64,000 nucleotides of DNA, from contig CBDHDN010000041.1 of NCBI GenBank assembly GCA_965261585.1, positions 5,230-69,229 on the forward strand, read 5' to 3'. The notes under the pieces were generated by a model. That model saw only the letters and a list, made by a program, of their open reading frames with translations. It had not been told where the DNA came from and did not search any database. Each line of letters begins with the position of its first letter. The first letter of the stretch is position 1. Positions 26,776-37,689 of this stretch are shown here, in pieces. The DNA comes from CBDHDN01 sp965261585 (GTDB taxonomy: Bacteria > Pseudomonadota > Alphaproteobacteria > UBA6615). Position numbers and translations under genes: made by a program.

Positions 26776-27471
26776 TCAGCCGAGCTGGCTGGCAAAGAAA
26801 TCGCGCGAGCGCTGGTTCGCGATATCGGCCGCGCCCTTGTCGTAGTGCTGGCCGCCGATGCGGGCGAACGCGTGGTCCATGCCCGGATAGCTGTGCAGGG
26901 CCACGTGCGGGTTCCCGTCCAACGCCGCCTTGATCTTCGCCTGGGCGTCCTTGGGGCAGAACTGATCTTCCTCGGCGACGTGCATCATGAGCGGCTTTGC
27001 GATGCGCTCCGCTTCGTCGAGCGCGGCCTCGATGGCCACCCCGTAATAGCCGACGCTGCAGGCGGCGTCGGAACGCGTCGCCATCAGGTAGGCGAGCTTG
27101 CCCCCCAGGCAATAGCCAATCGTGCCGACCTTGCCGTTGCAACCATCGACCATGCGCAGGACGCGGAGCGAGGCCACCAGGTCGTCGACGCCCGTGGCTT
27201 CGTCGAAGCCTTGGTAGAGCTCGAAGGCGCGCGCCCATTCCTGCTCCGACTGGTCGGTCAGCTGGATGCCGGGCTCCTGCCGCCAGAACAGATCAGGGCA
27301 CAGCGCGAAATAGCCCTGCCCGGCCAAGCCATCGCAGATATCGCGCATGACCTTGTTGACGCCGAAGATCTCCTGAATGACCAAAATGCCGGCACCGGTC
27401 CCGGCCGCCGAGCTTGCCTGATAGGCCGAAAAACTGCCGCCATCTTTCGCCTGGATGGTGATGTCAGCCAT
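26776..27471 (-). CDS. Dienelactone hydrolase family protein
   Basis: A 231-residue alpha/beta hydrolase. The catalytic triad can be read: Cys in GYCLGG near residue 119, Asp in AEEDQFC near 167, and His in MDHAFARIG near 199. VIQEIFGVN with its conserved Glu at the N-terminus is typical of carboxymethylenebutenolidase-type enzymes that open dienelactones during aromatic breakdown. Many paralogues act on other esters, so the substrate is open. ATG at 27471 (MADITIQAKDG) is preceded by GGGAGGGAACG. Paired with the quinone oxidoreductase gene downstream. Confidence 0.9.
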   Translation of the reverse strand: MADITIQAKDGGSFSAYQASSAAGTGAGILVIQEIFGVNKVMRDICDGLAGQGYFALCPDLFWRQEPGIQLTDQSEQEWARAFELYQGFDEATGVDDLVASLRVLRMVDGCNGKVGTIGYCLGGKLAYLMATRSDAACSVGYYGVAIEAALDEAERIAKPLMMHVAEEDQFCPKDAQAKIKAALDGNPHVALHSYPGMDHAFARIGGQHYDKGAADIANQRSRDFFASQLG

Positions 27472-27583
27472 CGTGTTCGTTCCCTCCCGAACCCGTACCG
27501 CGGGCATTGGGCCGTGCTTTCTGTGATGGTACGCGTATCCGCCGCGGCCGCCGCGGGCCGGTCGCCAGTGACCGGCCGCCAGC

Positions 27584-28048
27584 CTAGAGGGGAAGCATGA
27601 CGCCTTCAAGGCCGAGCAGGTAGCGCTTGGTGGCCGGGCCGTCACCGCCGGAATAGCCGCCGAGACGACCGTCGCCGGCGACGACCCGGTGGCATGGCAC
27701 GATGATCGGAATCGGATTGGTGCCGCACGCGTTGCCAATGGCCCGCGGGCTCGACCCCACGGTCGCGGCGAGCCCGCCATAACTCGCCGTCTCGCCAGCC
27801 GGAATGTCGATCATGGCCTGCCAGACACGCTGCTGGAATTCGGTGCCCGCCGGCGCGAGTGGCAGATCGAAGACGGTCGCGAGGCCTGCGAAATAGAGTT
27901 CGAGCTGGTCGCGCGCCGCCGTGAGAAGCGGCGTGCGTCTTGCGTCTGCGACAGCGGCGGCCGCGGCCCACGCGACGGCAACGATTTGGCCGTCGTGGTC
28001 CGACAGGACCAGCGGCCCGACCGGGCTCTCCATTGCGATCTGCGGCAT
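27584..28048 (-). CDS. ogt: Methylated-DNA--protein-cysteine methyltransferase
   Basis: This 154-residue suicide enzyme removes alkyl groups from O6-alkylguanine. The active site is IIVPCHRVV near residue 116, followed by the usual GGYSGG; EFQQRVWQAMIDIPAGETASYG and SSPRAIGNACGTNPIPI form the DNA-binding helix-turn-helix region with the Arg finger. It lacks the AdaA-type zinc domain, so it is of the Ogt class. ATG at 28048 starts just inside the 3' end of the upstream thioredoxin-domain gene, suggesting coupling. Confidence 0.93.
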   Translation of the reverse strand: MPQIAMESPVGPLVLSDHDGQIVAVAWAAAAAVADARRTPLLTAARDQLELYFAGLATVFDLPLAPAGTEFQQRVWQAMIDIPAGETASYGGLAATVGSSPRAIGNACGTNPIPIIVPCHRVVAGDGRLGGYSGGDGPATKRYLLGLEGVMLPL

Positions 28049-28050
28049 GG

Positions 28051-30075
28051 TCAGCGTGCCCGCAAGGCGGCGGCCAGCGCCGTCGGCTCGGTGACCGGTG
28101 CGGAGCACACTGGCCCGCGGCACAGATAAGCGGTTGCCTGCCCATCGACCTGGCCCTTGCCGGCCGCCGGGTGGCCCTGGGGCAAGACCTCGGCCGGCGC
28201 GACGACCAAGAGCGCACGCACCGGCAGGGTGGCCGCGTTGATCGTCGCCAACAGGGCCTTCGTGTCGGCGGTGGCGCGGCCACCGACAACGACGATCTGG
28301 AAGGCATCCTGCAGCAACGCGGCGCCGACGAGCAACGTGGCGAATGGCAGCGGATGTCGCTGGACCTCGCCGGCGAAGGCGGTGGCGATTGCCTCGGCGC
28401 GAGCGCGGTAGCGATCTTCGCCGGTGAGCAGGTAGAGGCGCGCCAGCACCTCGACCAGTGTGCCGTTGCCCGCCGGCACCGCATTGTCCGCGGCACTCTT
28501 GGTCCGTGTGATCAGATCCCGCGCATCGTCGGCCGTGAAGAAATAGCCGCCGTGGGTATCGTCCCAGTAGTGACGGTCGAGCGTTGCAACCCAGGCCTCG
28601 CCCTGCCGCACCAGCGCCCCGTCCCCCGTCGCCTCGTGCAGGTCGAGCGCGGCGCGGGCCATGTTGGCGTAGTCATCGAGCGTGCCCGCGTTCTTGAGCA
28701 GGCCGGCTCGCCAGACATGCATCAGCCGGCCGTCGGTCTGCATGGCCTCGACGACGAAGGCGTAGGCGCGCCGGGCCACCGTCAGCCACGCTGGCCGGTC
28801 GAACGCCTGGCTCGCCCGCGCCAGGGCGGCGATCATCTGGCCGTTCCAGTCGGCCAGCACCTTATCGTCCAGGCCCGGCGGCACGCGCCGCTCGCGCGCT
28901 TGCAGCAGGGTCCCGCGTGACCGCGCTAACCCGGCCTCCGCGGCTGAGTCGCCAAACGCCGGCGCGTGGCTGCGGTTGAGGATCGTCGTGCCTTCCCAGT
29001 TGCCGCCGTCACGCACGTCGTAGGCCGCCTTGAACGCCGCCGCATCGGCGCCGAGCAACGCGTCGATCTCCTGCGGCGTCCAGACGTAGTACTTGCCCTC
29101 GACGCCCTCGCTGTCGGCATCGAGGGTTGCCGAGAAGGCGCCGCTATCGGCGTTGACCATGTCGCGCAATACCCAGTCGACCGTTTCGGCAACACGCTGC
29201 GCGTGGAGCGCGCCCGCCGTCTCCTGCCAGGCCAGGGTGTAGAGCTCGACCAGCTGCGCGTTGTCGTAGAGCATCTTCTCGAAGTGCGGCACCAGCCACA
29301 ATTCGTCGACCGAGTAACGAGCAAAGCCGCCGCCGAGGTGGTCGTAGATGCCGCCTTGCGCCATCTTGTCGAGCGACAGCACCACGGCGTCGTGCGCCGC
29401 CGCCGCCGCCCCGGTCTGGGTGTGGGCCAGCCACAGCAGCCTGAGCAGCGACGGTTGCGGAAACTTCGGGGCCCCGCGCAGGCCGCCATGCTCCGGATCG
29501 AAGTTGCCGGCAAGTTTCTCGGCGATCGCGCCGATTTCGGCGAGTGTTGCAATGCCGGCCTGCTGTGGTCGCGACAGCCGCGTCAATGCGTCACGCAAAG
29601 CGCTCACGTTCTGGGTGATCTTGTCCGACTCGCTGCGATAGATCCGGGCAACCTGGCGCAGCACGTCGGGGAAGCCCGCGCGGCCGAACCGCGCCGCCGG
29701 CGGGAAGTAGGTGCCGCCCCAGAACGGCTCGCCGGCCGGCGTGCAGAACATCGTCAGCGGCCAGCCGCCATGCTCGCCCATCAGCGCCAGCGCGGACTGA
29801 TAGATCGCATCCAAATCCGGGCGCTCTTCGCGATCCACCTTGATGTTGACGAACAGCTCGTTCATCAGCGCGGCGATGGCCGCGTCCTCGAAACTCTCGT
29901 GCGCCATGACGTGGCACCAGTGACAGGCGGCATAGCCGATCGACAGCATGATCGGCTTGTCCTGTCCCAGGGCCTGTGCCAACGCCGCCTCCCCCCAGGG
30001 CAGCCATGCGACGGGATTGCCGGCGTGTTGCAGCAAATAGGGGCTCGTCTCCTTGCCCAGTTGGTTGGCCCCCAT
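28051..30075 (-). CDS. Thioredoxin-domain protein, YyaL/DUF255 family
   Basis: The 674-residue cytoplasmic protein has an N-terminal thioredoxin-like domain (residues 1 to about 160) with the motif GYAACHWCHVMAHESF and a CxxC pair, followed by a six-hairpin glycosidase-like barrel. SPYLLQHAGNPVAW is the usual opening. LDADSEGVEGKYYVW and the later DDYANMARAALDL fit the barrel. The biochemical role of the family is unsettled; a redox or sugar-related function has been suggested from structure only. ATG at 30075 is chosen from homology; the frame extends upstream without a match. Followed directly by ogt. Confidence 0.9.
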   Translation of the reverse strand: MGANQLGKETSPYLLQHAGNPVAWLPWGEAALAQALGQDKPIMLSIGYAACHWCHVMAHESFEDAAIAALMNELFVNIKVDREERPDLDAIYQSALALMGEHGGWPLTMFCTPAGEPFWGGTYFPPAARFGRAGFPDVLRQVARIYRSESDKITQNVSALRDALTRLSRPQQAGIATLAEIGAIAEKLAGNFDPEHGGLRGAPKFPQPSLLRLLWLAHTQTGAAAAAHDAVVLSLDKMAQGGIYDHLGGGFARYSVDELWLVPHFEKMLYDNAQLVELYTLAWQETAGALHAQRVAETVDWVLRDMVNADSGAFSATLDADSEGVEGKYYVWTPQEIDALLGADAAAFKAAYDVRDGGNWEGTTILNRSHAPAFGDSAAEAGLARSRGTLLQARERRVPPGLDDKVLADWNGQMIAALARASQAFDRPAWLTVARRAYAFVVEAMQTDGRLMHVWRAGLLKNAGTLDDYANMARAALDLHEATGDGALVRQGEAWVATLDRHYWDDTHGGYFFTADDARDLITRTKSAADNAVPAGNGTLVEVLARLYLLTGEDRYRARAEAIATAFAGEVQRHPLPFATLLVGAALLQDAFQIVVVGGRATADTKALLATINAATLPVRALLVVAPAEVLPQGHPAAGKGQVDGQATAYLCRGPVCSAPVTEPTALAAALRAR

Positions 30076-30176
30076 CGCGTCGTCCCTATTGCGTGATTGC
30101 ACCGGGCCAGCCACTGACCTAAGTCTTGACCGACGAGGGTGCCAATGTAGGTTGGCCTCGCGGCGAGGGAAAGCGG

Positions 30177-30443
30177 ATGAAAGTTTCCATCGACATCGAC
30201 TGCACACCCGACGAGGCGCGCGCGTTCTTCGGACTGCCCGAGCTGAAGCCGATGCAGGATGCACTGATGGCGCAACTTCAGGAGCGCCTGCGGCAGGGGC
30301 TCGACGCGGGCGACCTCGAGACCCTGTTGAAGACCTGGCTGCCCGCCGGGGTCAAGGATTGGGGCAATATGCAGAAGACGTTTTGGGCACAGTTCACCGG
30401 TGCGACCGGCAAACCGGAAGCCGGGAGCGAGGAGGACACGTAG
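30177..30443 (+). CDS. DUF6489-like small protein
   Basis: An 88-residue protein beginning MKVSIDIDCTPDEARAFFGLPELKPMQ. The N-terminal part, the Pro-Leu-rich block and the later LLKTWLPAG match a small alphaproteobacterial family of unknown function that I believe is DUF6489. The middle is an amphipathic helix (MAQLQERLRQGLD) and the tail is acidic. GAGGGAAAGC six bases before ATG at 30177 gives a good ribosome site. The gene diverges from the thioredoxin-domain gene and precedes mnmE. No function can be assigned. Confidence 0.75.
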   Translation: MKVSIDIDCTPDEARAFFGLPELKPMQDALMAQLQERLRQGLDAGDLETLLKTWLPAGVKDWGNMQKTFWAQFTGATGKPEAGSEEDT

Positions 30444-30553
30444 CCGCCGGTCGTTTCGGGGCTGCGACGATCGTTTCGATGGCGTTCCAGCGGCCACACG
30501 ATCCGATTCGGTTACGAAACGAGATCCCACCCGGTCGATTCGCATACGCAACG

Positions 30554-31873
30554 ATGTCCGACAGTATCTATGCCCTGGCCAGCGGTCGTGGTGCCGCCGG
30601 GATCGCGGTCATCCGCGTCTCCGGCCCGGCGGCAGGACCGGCCCTGAGCGCGCTCGCCGGCACCCGGCCGACGCCGCGGCGTGCCACGCTGGCGCGGCTG
30701 CGTTCGCCCGACGGCGGCGGCGCCCTGGACACCGGGCTGGTGCTTTGGTTCCCGGCGCCGGCCAGCGCCACCGGCGAGGACGTGGCCGAGTTCCACGTGC
30801 ATGGCGGCCGCGCCGTCATCGACGGCGTCCTGTCCGCGCTGGCGGTGCGTCCCGACCTGCGCCTTGCCGAGCCCGGCGAGTTCACCCGCCGCGCTTTCGA
30901 GAACGATAAGCTCGACCTGACGGCCGCCGAGGGCGTGGCCGACCTCGTGGCGGCCCAGACGGAGGCCCAGCGGCACCAGGCGCTGCGCCAACTCGATGGC
31001 GAGCTTGGCCGGCTCTACGAGAGCTGGCGATCGCGCTTGCTGCACCTGTTGGCTCATGCCGAGGCCTACATCGATTTCCCCGACGAGGATCTGCCCGCCG
31101 CCGCGGCGCCGTTGGACTTGCGCGGGCTGAGCGACGAGATGCGCCGTCATCTCAACGACCGGCACCGCGGCGAGCGTTTGCGCGACGGCCTGCAGGTGGC
31201 GATCGTCGGTGCGCCGAACGTCGGCAAGTCCAGCCTGATGAACCGGCTGGCGCGGCGTGATGTGGCAATCGTCTCGGCGACCGCCGGAACGACGCGCGAC
31301 GTGATCGAAGTCCAGCTGGACTTGGGCGGCTATCCCGTCGTCATCGCCGACACGGCCGGTCTGCGCGAAGCCTCCGGCGACGTCGAAAGCGAAGGCGTCC
31401 GCCGCGCCTTCGCCCGCGCCGGGGCCGCCGACCTGCGCCTCGCCGTGTTCGACGCAACGCGGTGGCCCGAGACCGATCCGGCGACCACCGCGCTGGTCGA
31501 TGCCGATACGCTGGTCGTTCTGAACAAGTGTGATCTGACGCCGCCACCGCCGGAGCCGCGGCTGAACGGTGCCCACGCCACGGCATTGTCGGCGCAAACC
31601 GGGGCCGGCGTGGACACGCTGCTGTCGGCGCTCGCGCGCGAGGCCGCCACGCGGCTCGAACTCGTGGGTGTACCGAGCTTGACCCGAACCCGTCATCGCG
31701 AAGCTTTGACGGACAGCCTGGCGGCGCTCGATCGGAGCGGCGCCGCCACGTTGCCGGAGCTCGCCGTCGAGGATCTGCGGCTGGCCGTGCGGGCGCTGGG
31801 GCGGATCACCGGCCGGGTCGACGTCGAAGACCTGCTCGACGTTATTTTTCGCGACTTTTGCATCGGCAAGTAG
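30554..31873 (+). CDS. mnmE: tRNA uridine-5-carboxymethylaminomethyl modification GTPase MnmE
   Basis: The 439-residue GTPase acts with MnmG to modify U34 of tRNAs that read split codon boxes. The N-terminal folate-binding domain begins DSIYALASGRGAAGIAVIR. The G domain has G1 GAPNVGKSS near residue 221, DTAGLRE (G3) and NKCD (G4). The protein ends in FCIGK, whose Cys is essential. Length and ends are normal. The start at 30554 (MSDSIYAL) is certain from homology. First of mnmE-mnmG-rsmG-parA-parB. Confidence 0.96.
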   Translation: MSDSIYALASGRGAAGIAVIRVSGPAAGPALSALAGTRPTPRRATLARLRSPDGGGALDTGLVLWFPAPASATGEDVAEFHVHGGRAVIDGVLSALAVRPDLRLAEPGEFTRRAFENDKLDLTAAEGVADLVAAQTEAQRHQALRQLDGELGRLYESWRSRLLHLLAHAEAYIDFPDEDLPAAAAPLDLRGLSDEMRRHLNDRHRGERLRDGLQVAIVGAPNVGKSSLMNRLARRDVAIVSATAGTTRDVIEVQLDLGGYPVVIADTAGLREASGDVESEGVRRAFARAGAADLRLAVFDATRWPETDPATTALVDADTLVVLNKCDLTPPPPEPRLNGAHATALSAQTGAGVDTLLSALAREAATRLELVGVPSLTRTRHREALTDSLAALDRSGAATLPELAVEDLRLAVRALGRITGRVDVEDLLDVIFRDFCIGK

Positions 31874-31912
31874 CCGCGGGCGCCCGCGGTTGATGGGACG
31901 GACTGCGTAGCC

Positions 31913-33795
<1,883 letters not shown>

Positions 33796-33799
<4 letters not shown>

Positions 33800-34455
33800 T
33801 TCACGTGAAACAAAGCGTCAATCCTGCGCCGACGGGGCCGGTACCGATGACGCCCGACGGGTTCAGGTCCGCCACCGGCGTTTCACGTGAAACCCTCGCC
33901 CGACTTGAAGCCTACGCCGACCTGCTCCGCCGCTGGCAGCGTGCCGTCAATCTCGTCGGGACCAGTACCCTGCCCGATCTGTGGCGCCGCCACATGTTCG
34001 ATTCGGCTCAGCTGCATGACCACCTGCCGGCGGCTGCGAAGACGCTGATCGACATCGGCACTGGTGCGGGCTTCCCGGGAATGGTTCTGGCTATCATGGG
34101 CGGCCCGCGGGTACACCTCGTCGAATCCGACCAACGCAAAGCGGCCTTCCTGCGGGAAGCGGCCCGCGTGACCGGCGCTGCTGTTGACGTTCACGCCCTG
34201 CGGATCGAGGCCATGGCAAGCCTCGGCGCCGATGTTGTAACGGCCCGCGCGGTGGCGCCGCTGTCGGTCCTGATCGGGCATGCCGCCGGGCAGATCGGGC
34301 CGGATGGGATCTGTCTCTTTTTGAAAGGCCGACAGGTCGATCAGGAATTGACCGACTCAGCAAAAATCTGGCATATGCACGTCGATCGCCTGCCGAGTCT
34401 CTCGGATCCTTCCGGCACGATCCTGCGGATAGGAGCCATCACCAGTGTCAGATAG
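33796..34455 (+). CDS. rsmG: 16S rRNA (guanine-527-N7)-methyltransferase RsmG
   Basis: The 219-residue SAM-dependent enzyme methylates G527 of 16S rRNA; its loss gives low-level streptomycin resistance in other bacteria. RWQRAVNLVGTSTLPDLWRRHMFDSAQL, the SAM motif LIDIGTGAGFPGMVLAI, VESDQRKAAFLREAAR and the ARAVAPLSVL block match the family. GTG at 33796 overlaps the mnmG stop, but the first 20 or so residues are poorly conserved, so a start as late as 33847 (ATG) is possible. Two parS-like palindromes lie in the first 100 bases. The 3' end overlaps parA by 11 bases. Confidence 0.95.
33797..33812. promoter_or_regulatory. parS: parS-like centromere site 1
   Basis: TGATTCACGTGAAACA differs at one base from the ParB site TGTTTCACGTGAAACA. 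It overlaps the mnmG/rsmG junction, 1.5 kb upstream of parB. Together with site 2 it would load ParB for chromosome segregation. Confidence 0.75.
33879..33894. promoter_or_regulatory. parS: parS-like centromere site 2
   Basis: The 14 bp core GTTTCACGTGAAAC at 33880-33893 is a perfect palindrome and matches the ParB consensus at every core position; only the outermost bases differ. It lies inside rsmG, 68 bp after site 1, encoding VSRET. Confidence 0.85.
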
Positions 34456-35287
34456 CCGGGACCCCGGATCGGTGCTCGCGCGGGCTCCATCGGCCAAGAC
34501 GCGGCTGATCGCGGTAGCGAACCAGAAGGGCGGCGTCGGTAAGACGACCACCGCGATCAATCTGGCGACAGCGCTGGCGGCGTGCGACGAGCGGGTCCTG
34601 ATCGTCGACCTCGATCCCCAGGGCAACGCAAGCACGGGCTTCGGCATCGATCGGTCGGCGCGCCACGCCGGCTCCTATCAGGTGCTGATCGACGGCATTC
34701 CCCTCGCCGGCGCCGTCATCCCGACCCTCGTTCCAGGCTTGTCCATCGTTCCCGCGTCGGTAGAACTCGTCGGCGCGGAGCTGGAGCTCGTCGACGCCGT
34801 TCGGCGTGAGTACCGGCTGCGCGACGGTTTGTGTGGCCAGGTCGACACGTTCGACTACGTGCTCATCGACTGCCCACCGGCGCTCGGACTGCTGACCCTG
34901 AATGCCCTGGTCGCGGCCGAAACCGTCCTGGTCCCGCTGCAATGCGAGTTTTTCGCGCTCGAGGGCCTGAGCCACCTCATGCGCACCATCGACCGCGTCG
35001 GGACCGGTCTGAACGCCGGCCTGGCCATTGAGGGGCTGGTCCTCACGATGTATGACCGGCGTAACAAACTGTGCCGCATCGTCGAGCAGGATGTTCGAGA
35101 CTATTTTGGCGATAAGGTCTATCGGACCGTCATCCCACGCAACGTGCGCGTCTCCGAGGCGCCGTCCCATGGCAAACCGGTACTGCTCTATGACATGGCG
35201 TGCCAGGGCGCGCAGGCTTACATCCGGCTGGCGGCAGAGGTGTTGCGCCGTAACCGCCAGCCCACACCGGCGTTGGCTGCAGAATGA
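34445..35287 (+). CDS. parA: Chromosome partitioning ATPase ParA
   Basis: The 280-residue Walker-type ATPase forms nucleoid-bound gradients that pull ParB-parS complexes apart. The deviant Walker A is NQKGGVGKTTTAIN near residue 28 with both lysines; LIVDLDPQGNASTGFG and YVLIDCPPALGLLTLN follow. The GTG at 34445 overlaps the rsmG end by 11 bases; the first 20 residues are a variable tail. The stop overlaps parB by four bases (ATGA). With parS sites just upstream the whole segregation module is present. Confidence 0.96.
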   Translation: MSDSRDPGSVLARAPSAKTRLIAVANQKGGVGKTTTAINLATALAACDERVLIVDLDPQGNASTGFGIDRSARHAGSYQVLIDGIPLAGAVIPTLVPGLSIVPASVELVGAELELVDAVRREYRLRDGLCGQVDTFDYVLIDCPPALGLLTLNALVAAETVLVPLQCEFFALEGLSHLMRTIDRVGTGLNAGLAIEGLVLTMYDRRNKLCRIVEQDVRDYFGDKVYRTVIPRNVRVSEAPSHGKPVLLYDMACQGAQAYIRLAAEVLRRNRQPTPALAAE

Positions 35288-36282
35288 CCGAAGATTCGAA
35301 GGATCGGCTCGGCCGTGGGTTATCGGCCCTGCTCGGCGACGACGCCGAAGACTACATGGAGCTCGACGAGGCGCGGGCCTACAGGTCGGTACCGGTCGAG
35401 CATCTGACGCCCGGGCGCTATCAGCCGCGGCAGCGCTTTGACGAAGCGGACATGGACGCCCTTGTCGGGTCGATCCGGGAAAAGGGCATATTACAACCTA
35501 TAGTTGTGCGACGACGTGCTGACGCGGTCGATCGGTATGAGATTGTCGCTGGTGAGCGGCGCTGGCGCGCCGCGCAGCAGGTGAGTCTGCACGAAGTCCC
35601 GATCATTATCCGAGACCTGACGGACTGCGACGCGTTGGAGATCGCGCTCGTTGAGAACCTGCAGCGGGAGAGCCTGACCGCTGTCGAGGAGGCGACGGCC
35701 TATCAGCGTTTGATGGAGGAGTTCTCGCACACCCAGGAAGCCCTGGCCAAGGCCGTCGGCAAGAGTCGCAGTCACATCGCCAACACCCTGCGCCTGCTGA
35801 ACCTGCCGGGCACGGTCATGGCGATGCTGGACGCCGGCCAACTGTCGGCCGGCCACGCCCGGGCGCTGATCAACGCCGAAGATCCCGTTGCGCTGGCGGA
35901 ACAAATCGTCGCCAAGGGCCTCAACGTTCGCCAGGCCGAGGCACTGGCGCAAAGCGCCAAGCCGAATACGGCGCGACGGAAGCGGAACGAACCCAAGGAC
36001 AGCGACACGCTTGCTCTCGAGCGCGATCTGTCGAACCTGCTGGGCCTCAAGGTCTCTATCAAATTTTGCAATGGCGGCGGTTCCCTGACGATCGCCTACC
36101 AGACCCTCGAGCAGCTCGACGATGTGCTGCAGCGCCTCAACCAAGGCGGCCCGGTCAACCGCGACGATGACGATAGCGATGACGCGGCGGATGCCGATTA
36201 TTCCGAGCGCGAAACGTTCTCGCCGATTGGCGAAACCGGGTCGGTCGACATTCCAGCGGTTCCCCTGGAGAGAGAGTCCTAA
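35284..36282 (+). CDS. parB: Chromosome partitioning CTPase/DNA-binding protein ParB
   Basis: The 332-residue protein binds parS and spreads as a CTP-dependent clamp. RLGRGLSALLGDD opens the family, with the ParA-stimulating N-terminus. The CTP-binding domain has GILQPIVVRR, GERRWRA and ENLQRESLTAVEEA; the helix-turn-helix is around SHTQEALAKAVGKSRSHIANTLRLL. The C-terminal dimerisation domain (LTIAYQTLEQLDDVLQRL) is followed by an acidic tail (RDDDDSDDAADAD) longer than in most homologues. Coupled to parA. Confidence 0.96.
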   Translation: MTEDSKDRLGRGLSALLGDDAEDYMELDEARAYRSVPVEHLTPGRYQPRQRFDEADMDALVGSIREKGILQPIVVRRRADAVDRYEIVAGERRWRAAQQVSLHEVPIIIRDLTDCDALEIALVENLQRESLTAVEEATAYQRLMEEFSHTQEALAKAVGKSRSHIANTLRLLNLPGTVMAMLDAGQLSAGHARALINAEDPVALAEQIVAKGLNVRQAEALAQSAKPNTARRKRNEPKDSDTLALERDLSNLLGLKVSIKFCNGGGSLTIAYQTLEQLDDVLQRLNQGGPVNRDDDDSDDAADADYSERETFSPIGETGSVDIPAVPLERES

Positions 36283-37050
36283 CTGACTGGGTCAGGTGCT
36301 CATTGGGTGGTGCTGGGAGTGGCGATGCCGATTACAGGGCCACTCCGTTCAATCGTAGCTGACCCGGCGAACCAGCAGGTCTGACCCCAAGCAGACTCGA
36401 GCCGCCTTCCGTTCATACTGCACGTCAGTAGCGGCAGCATCCGCCACTCTGAATCATCCCATCAGAAATAGCCGAGCCCGCCGTTCCCATAAACCGTGCT
36501 GGGACGGATACTACAACTGGCGCGAAATGCGAGAGACGGCGCGGGTGGTGGCCCCCGTTGCAATGTTGATGCGACGACCGAGAAGCTGGGAACGAGTCTA
36601 TTGAACCGAACAGAACGACGCGCGGCCGCAAGAATGCGAGAACGGGGCGCCGGTGAGACCCGTAGGTCGGCACCGGCGGATACCAAGCTTGAAGCGGCGA
36701 TATTACACCACCAGGCCGGACGGCTGGCCGAAGCCAAGCGGCTGTATTCGGATATTCTTTCCCGAGACCCCAAGCACGTGGTGGCCCTGCACCTGCTCGG
36801 CGTCATCGCGTACCAACAGGGGGGCACGCGTCAGGCGATCGAGCTGATCGGCAAGGCGATTGCCTGGCGGCCCGACTACGCCGAGGCGCACAACAACCTG
36901 GGCAATGCGCTTGCGGACCAAGGCAAGCTGAATGAGGCGGCGGCCGCCTACCGCAAGGCCCTGGAACTGAAGCCCGACTACGCCGAGGCGCACTACAACC
37001 TAGGCAATGCGCTCACGGGCCTTGGCAAGCTGGACGAGGCAGCGGCCGCT

Positions 37051-37315
37051 TACCGCAAGGCCCTGGAGCTAAAACCCGACTACGTCGAGGCGCATAACAA
37101 CCTGGGCAATGTGCTCACGAACCAAGGGAAGCCGGATGAGGCGGTGGCCGCTCACCGCAAGGCCCTGGAGCTGAAGCCCGACGCCGAGGCGCACAACAAC
37201 CTGGGCAACGCGCTCACGGACCAAGGTAAGCTAGACGAGGCAGTGGCCGCTTACCGCAAGGCCCTAGAGCTGAAGCCCGACTACGCCGAGGCGCACAGCA
37301 ACCTGGGCCTTGCGC
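37051..37315 (+). repeat. TPR segment, first copy of a direct duplication
   Basis: About 265 bp, covering roughly two and a half TPR units, are repeated almost exactly at 37424-37689, 373 bp further on. Differences by eye are one G/C change, one inserted G and a few changes near the end. The offset is not a multiple of three, so the duplication itself disturbed the frame or was followed by a deletion. Confidence 0.85.
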
Positions 37316-37423
37316 TCACGGACCAAGGCAAGCTGGCCGAGGCAGTGGCCGCTTGCCGCAAGGCCCTGGAGCTGAAGCCCGACTACGCCGAGTCGTACAA
37401 CAACCTGGGCAATGCGTTCAGGC

Positions 37424-37689
37424 TACCGCAAGGCCCTGGAGCTAAAACCCGACTACGTCGAGGCGCATAACAACCTGGGCAATGTGCTCACGAACCAAGG
37501 CAAGCCGGATGAGGCGGTGGCCGCTCACCGCAAGGGCCCTGGAGCTGAAGCCCGACGCCGAGGCGCACAACAACCTGGGCAACGCGCTCACGGACCAAGG
37601 TAAGCTAGACGAGGCAGTGGCCGCTTACCGCAAGGCCCTAGAGCTGAAGCCCGACTACGCCGAGGCGCACAACAATCTGGGCCTTGCGC
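37424..37689 (+). repeat. TPR segment, second copy of a direct duplication
   Basis: Partner of 37051-37315. The junction at 37420 joins NNLGNAF to a YRK in another phase, as expected for unequal recombination between TPR units. It contains the extra G near 37535 absent from the first copy. Confidence 0.85.

Noticed and set aside
36283..36495. Possible mobile-element remnant between parB and the TPR gene
   Set aside because: CTGACCC-type repeats occur, but no inverted ends, target duplication or ORF could be supported; nothing else is seen there.
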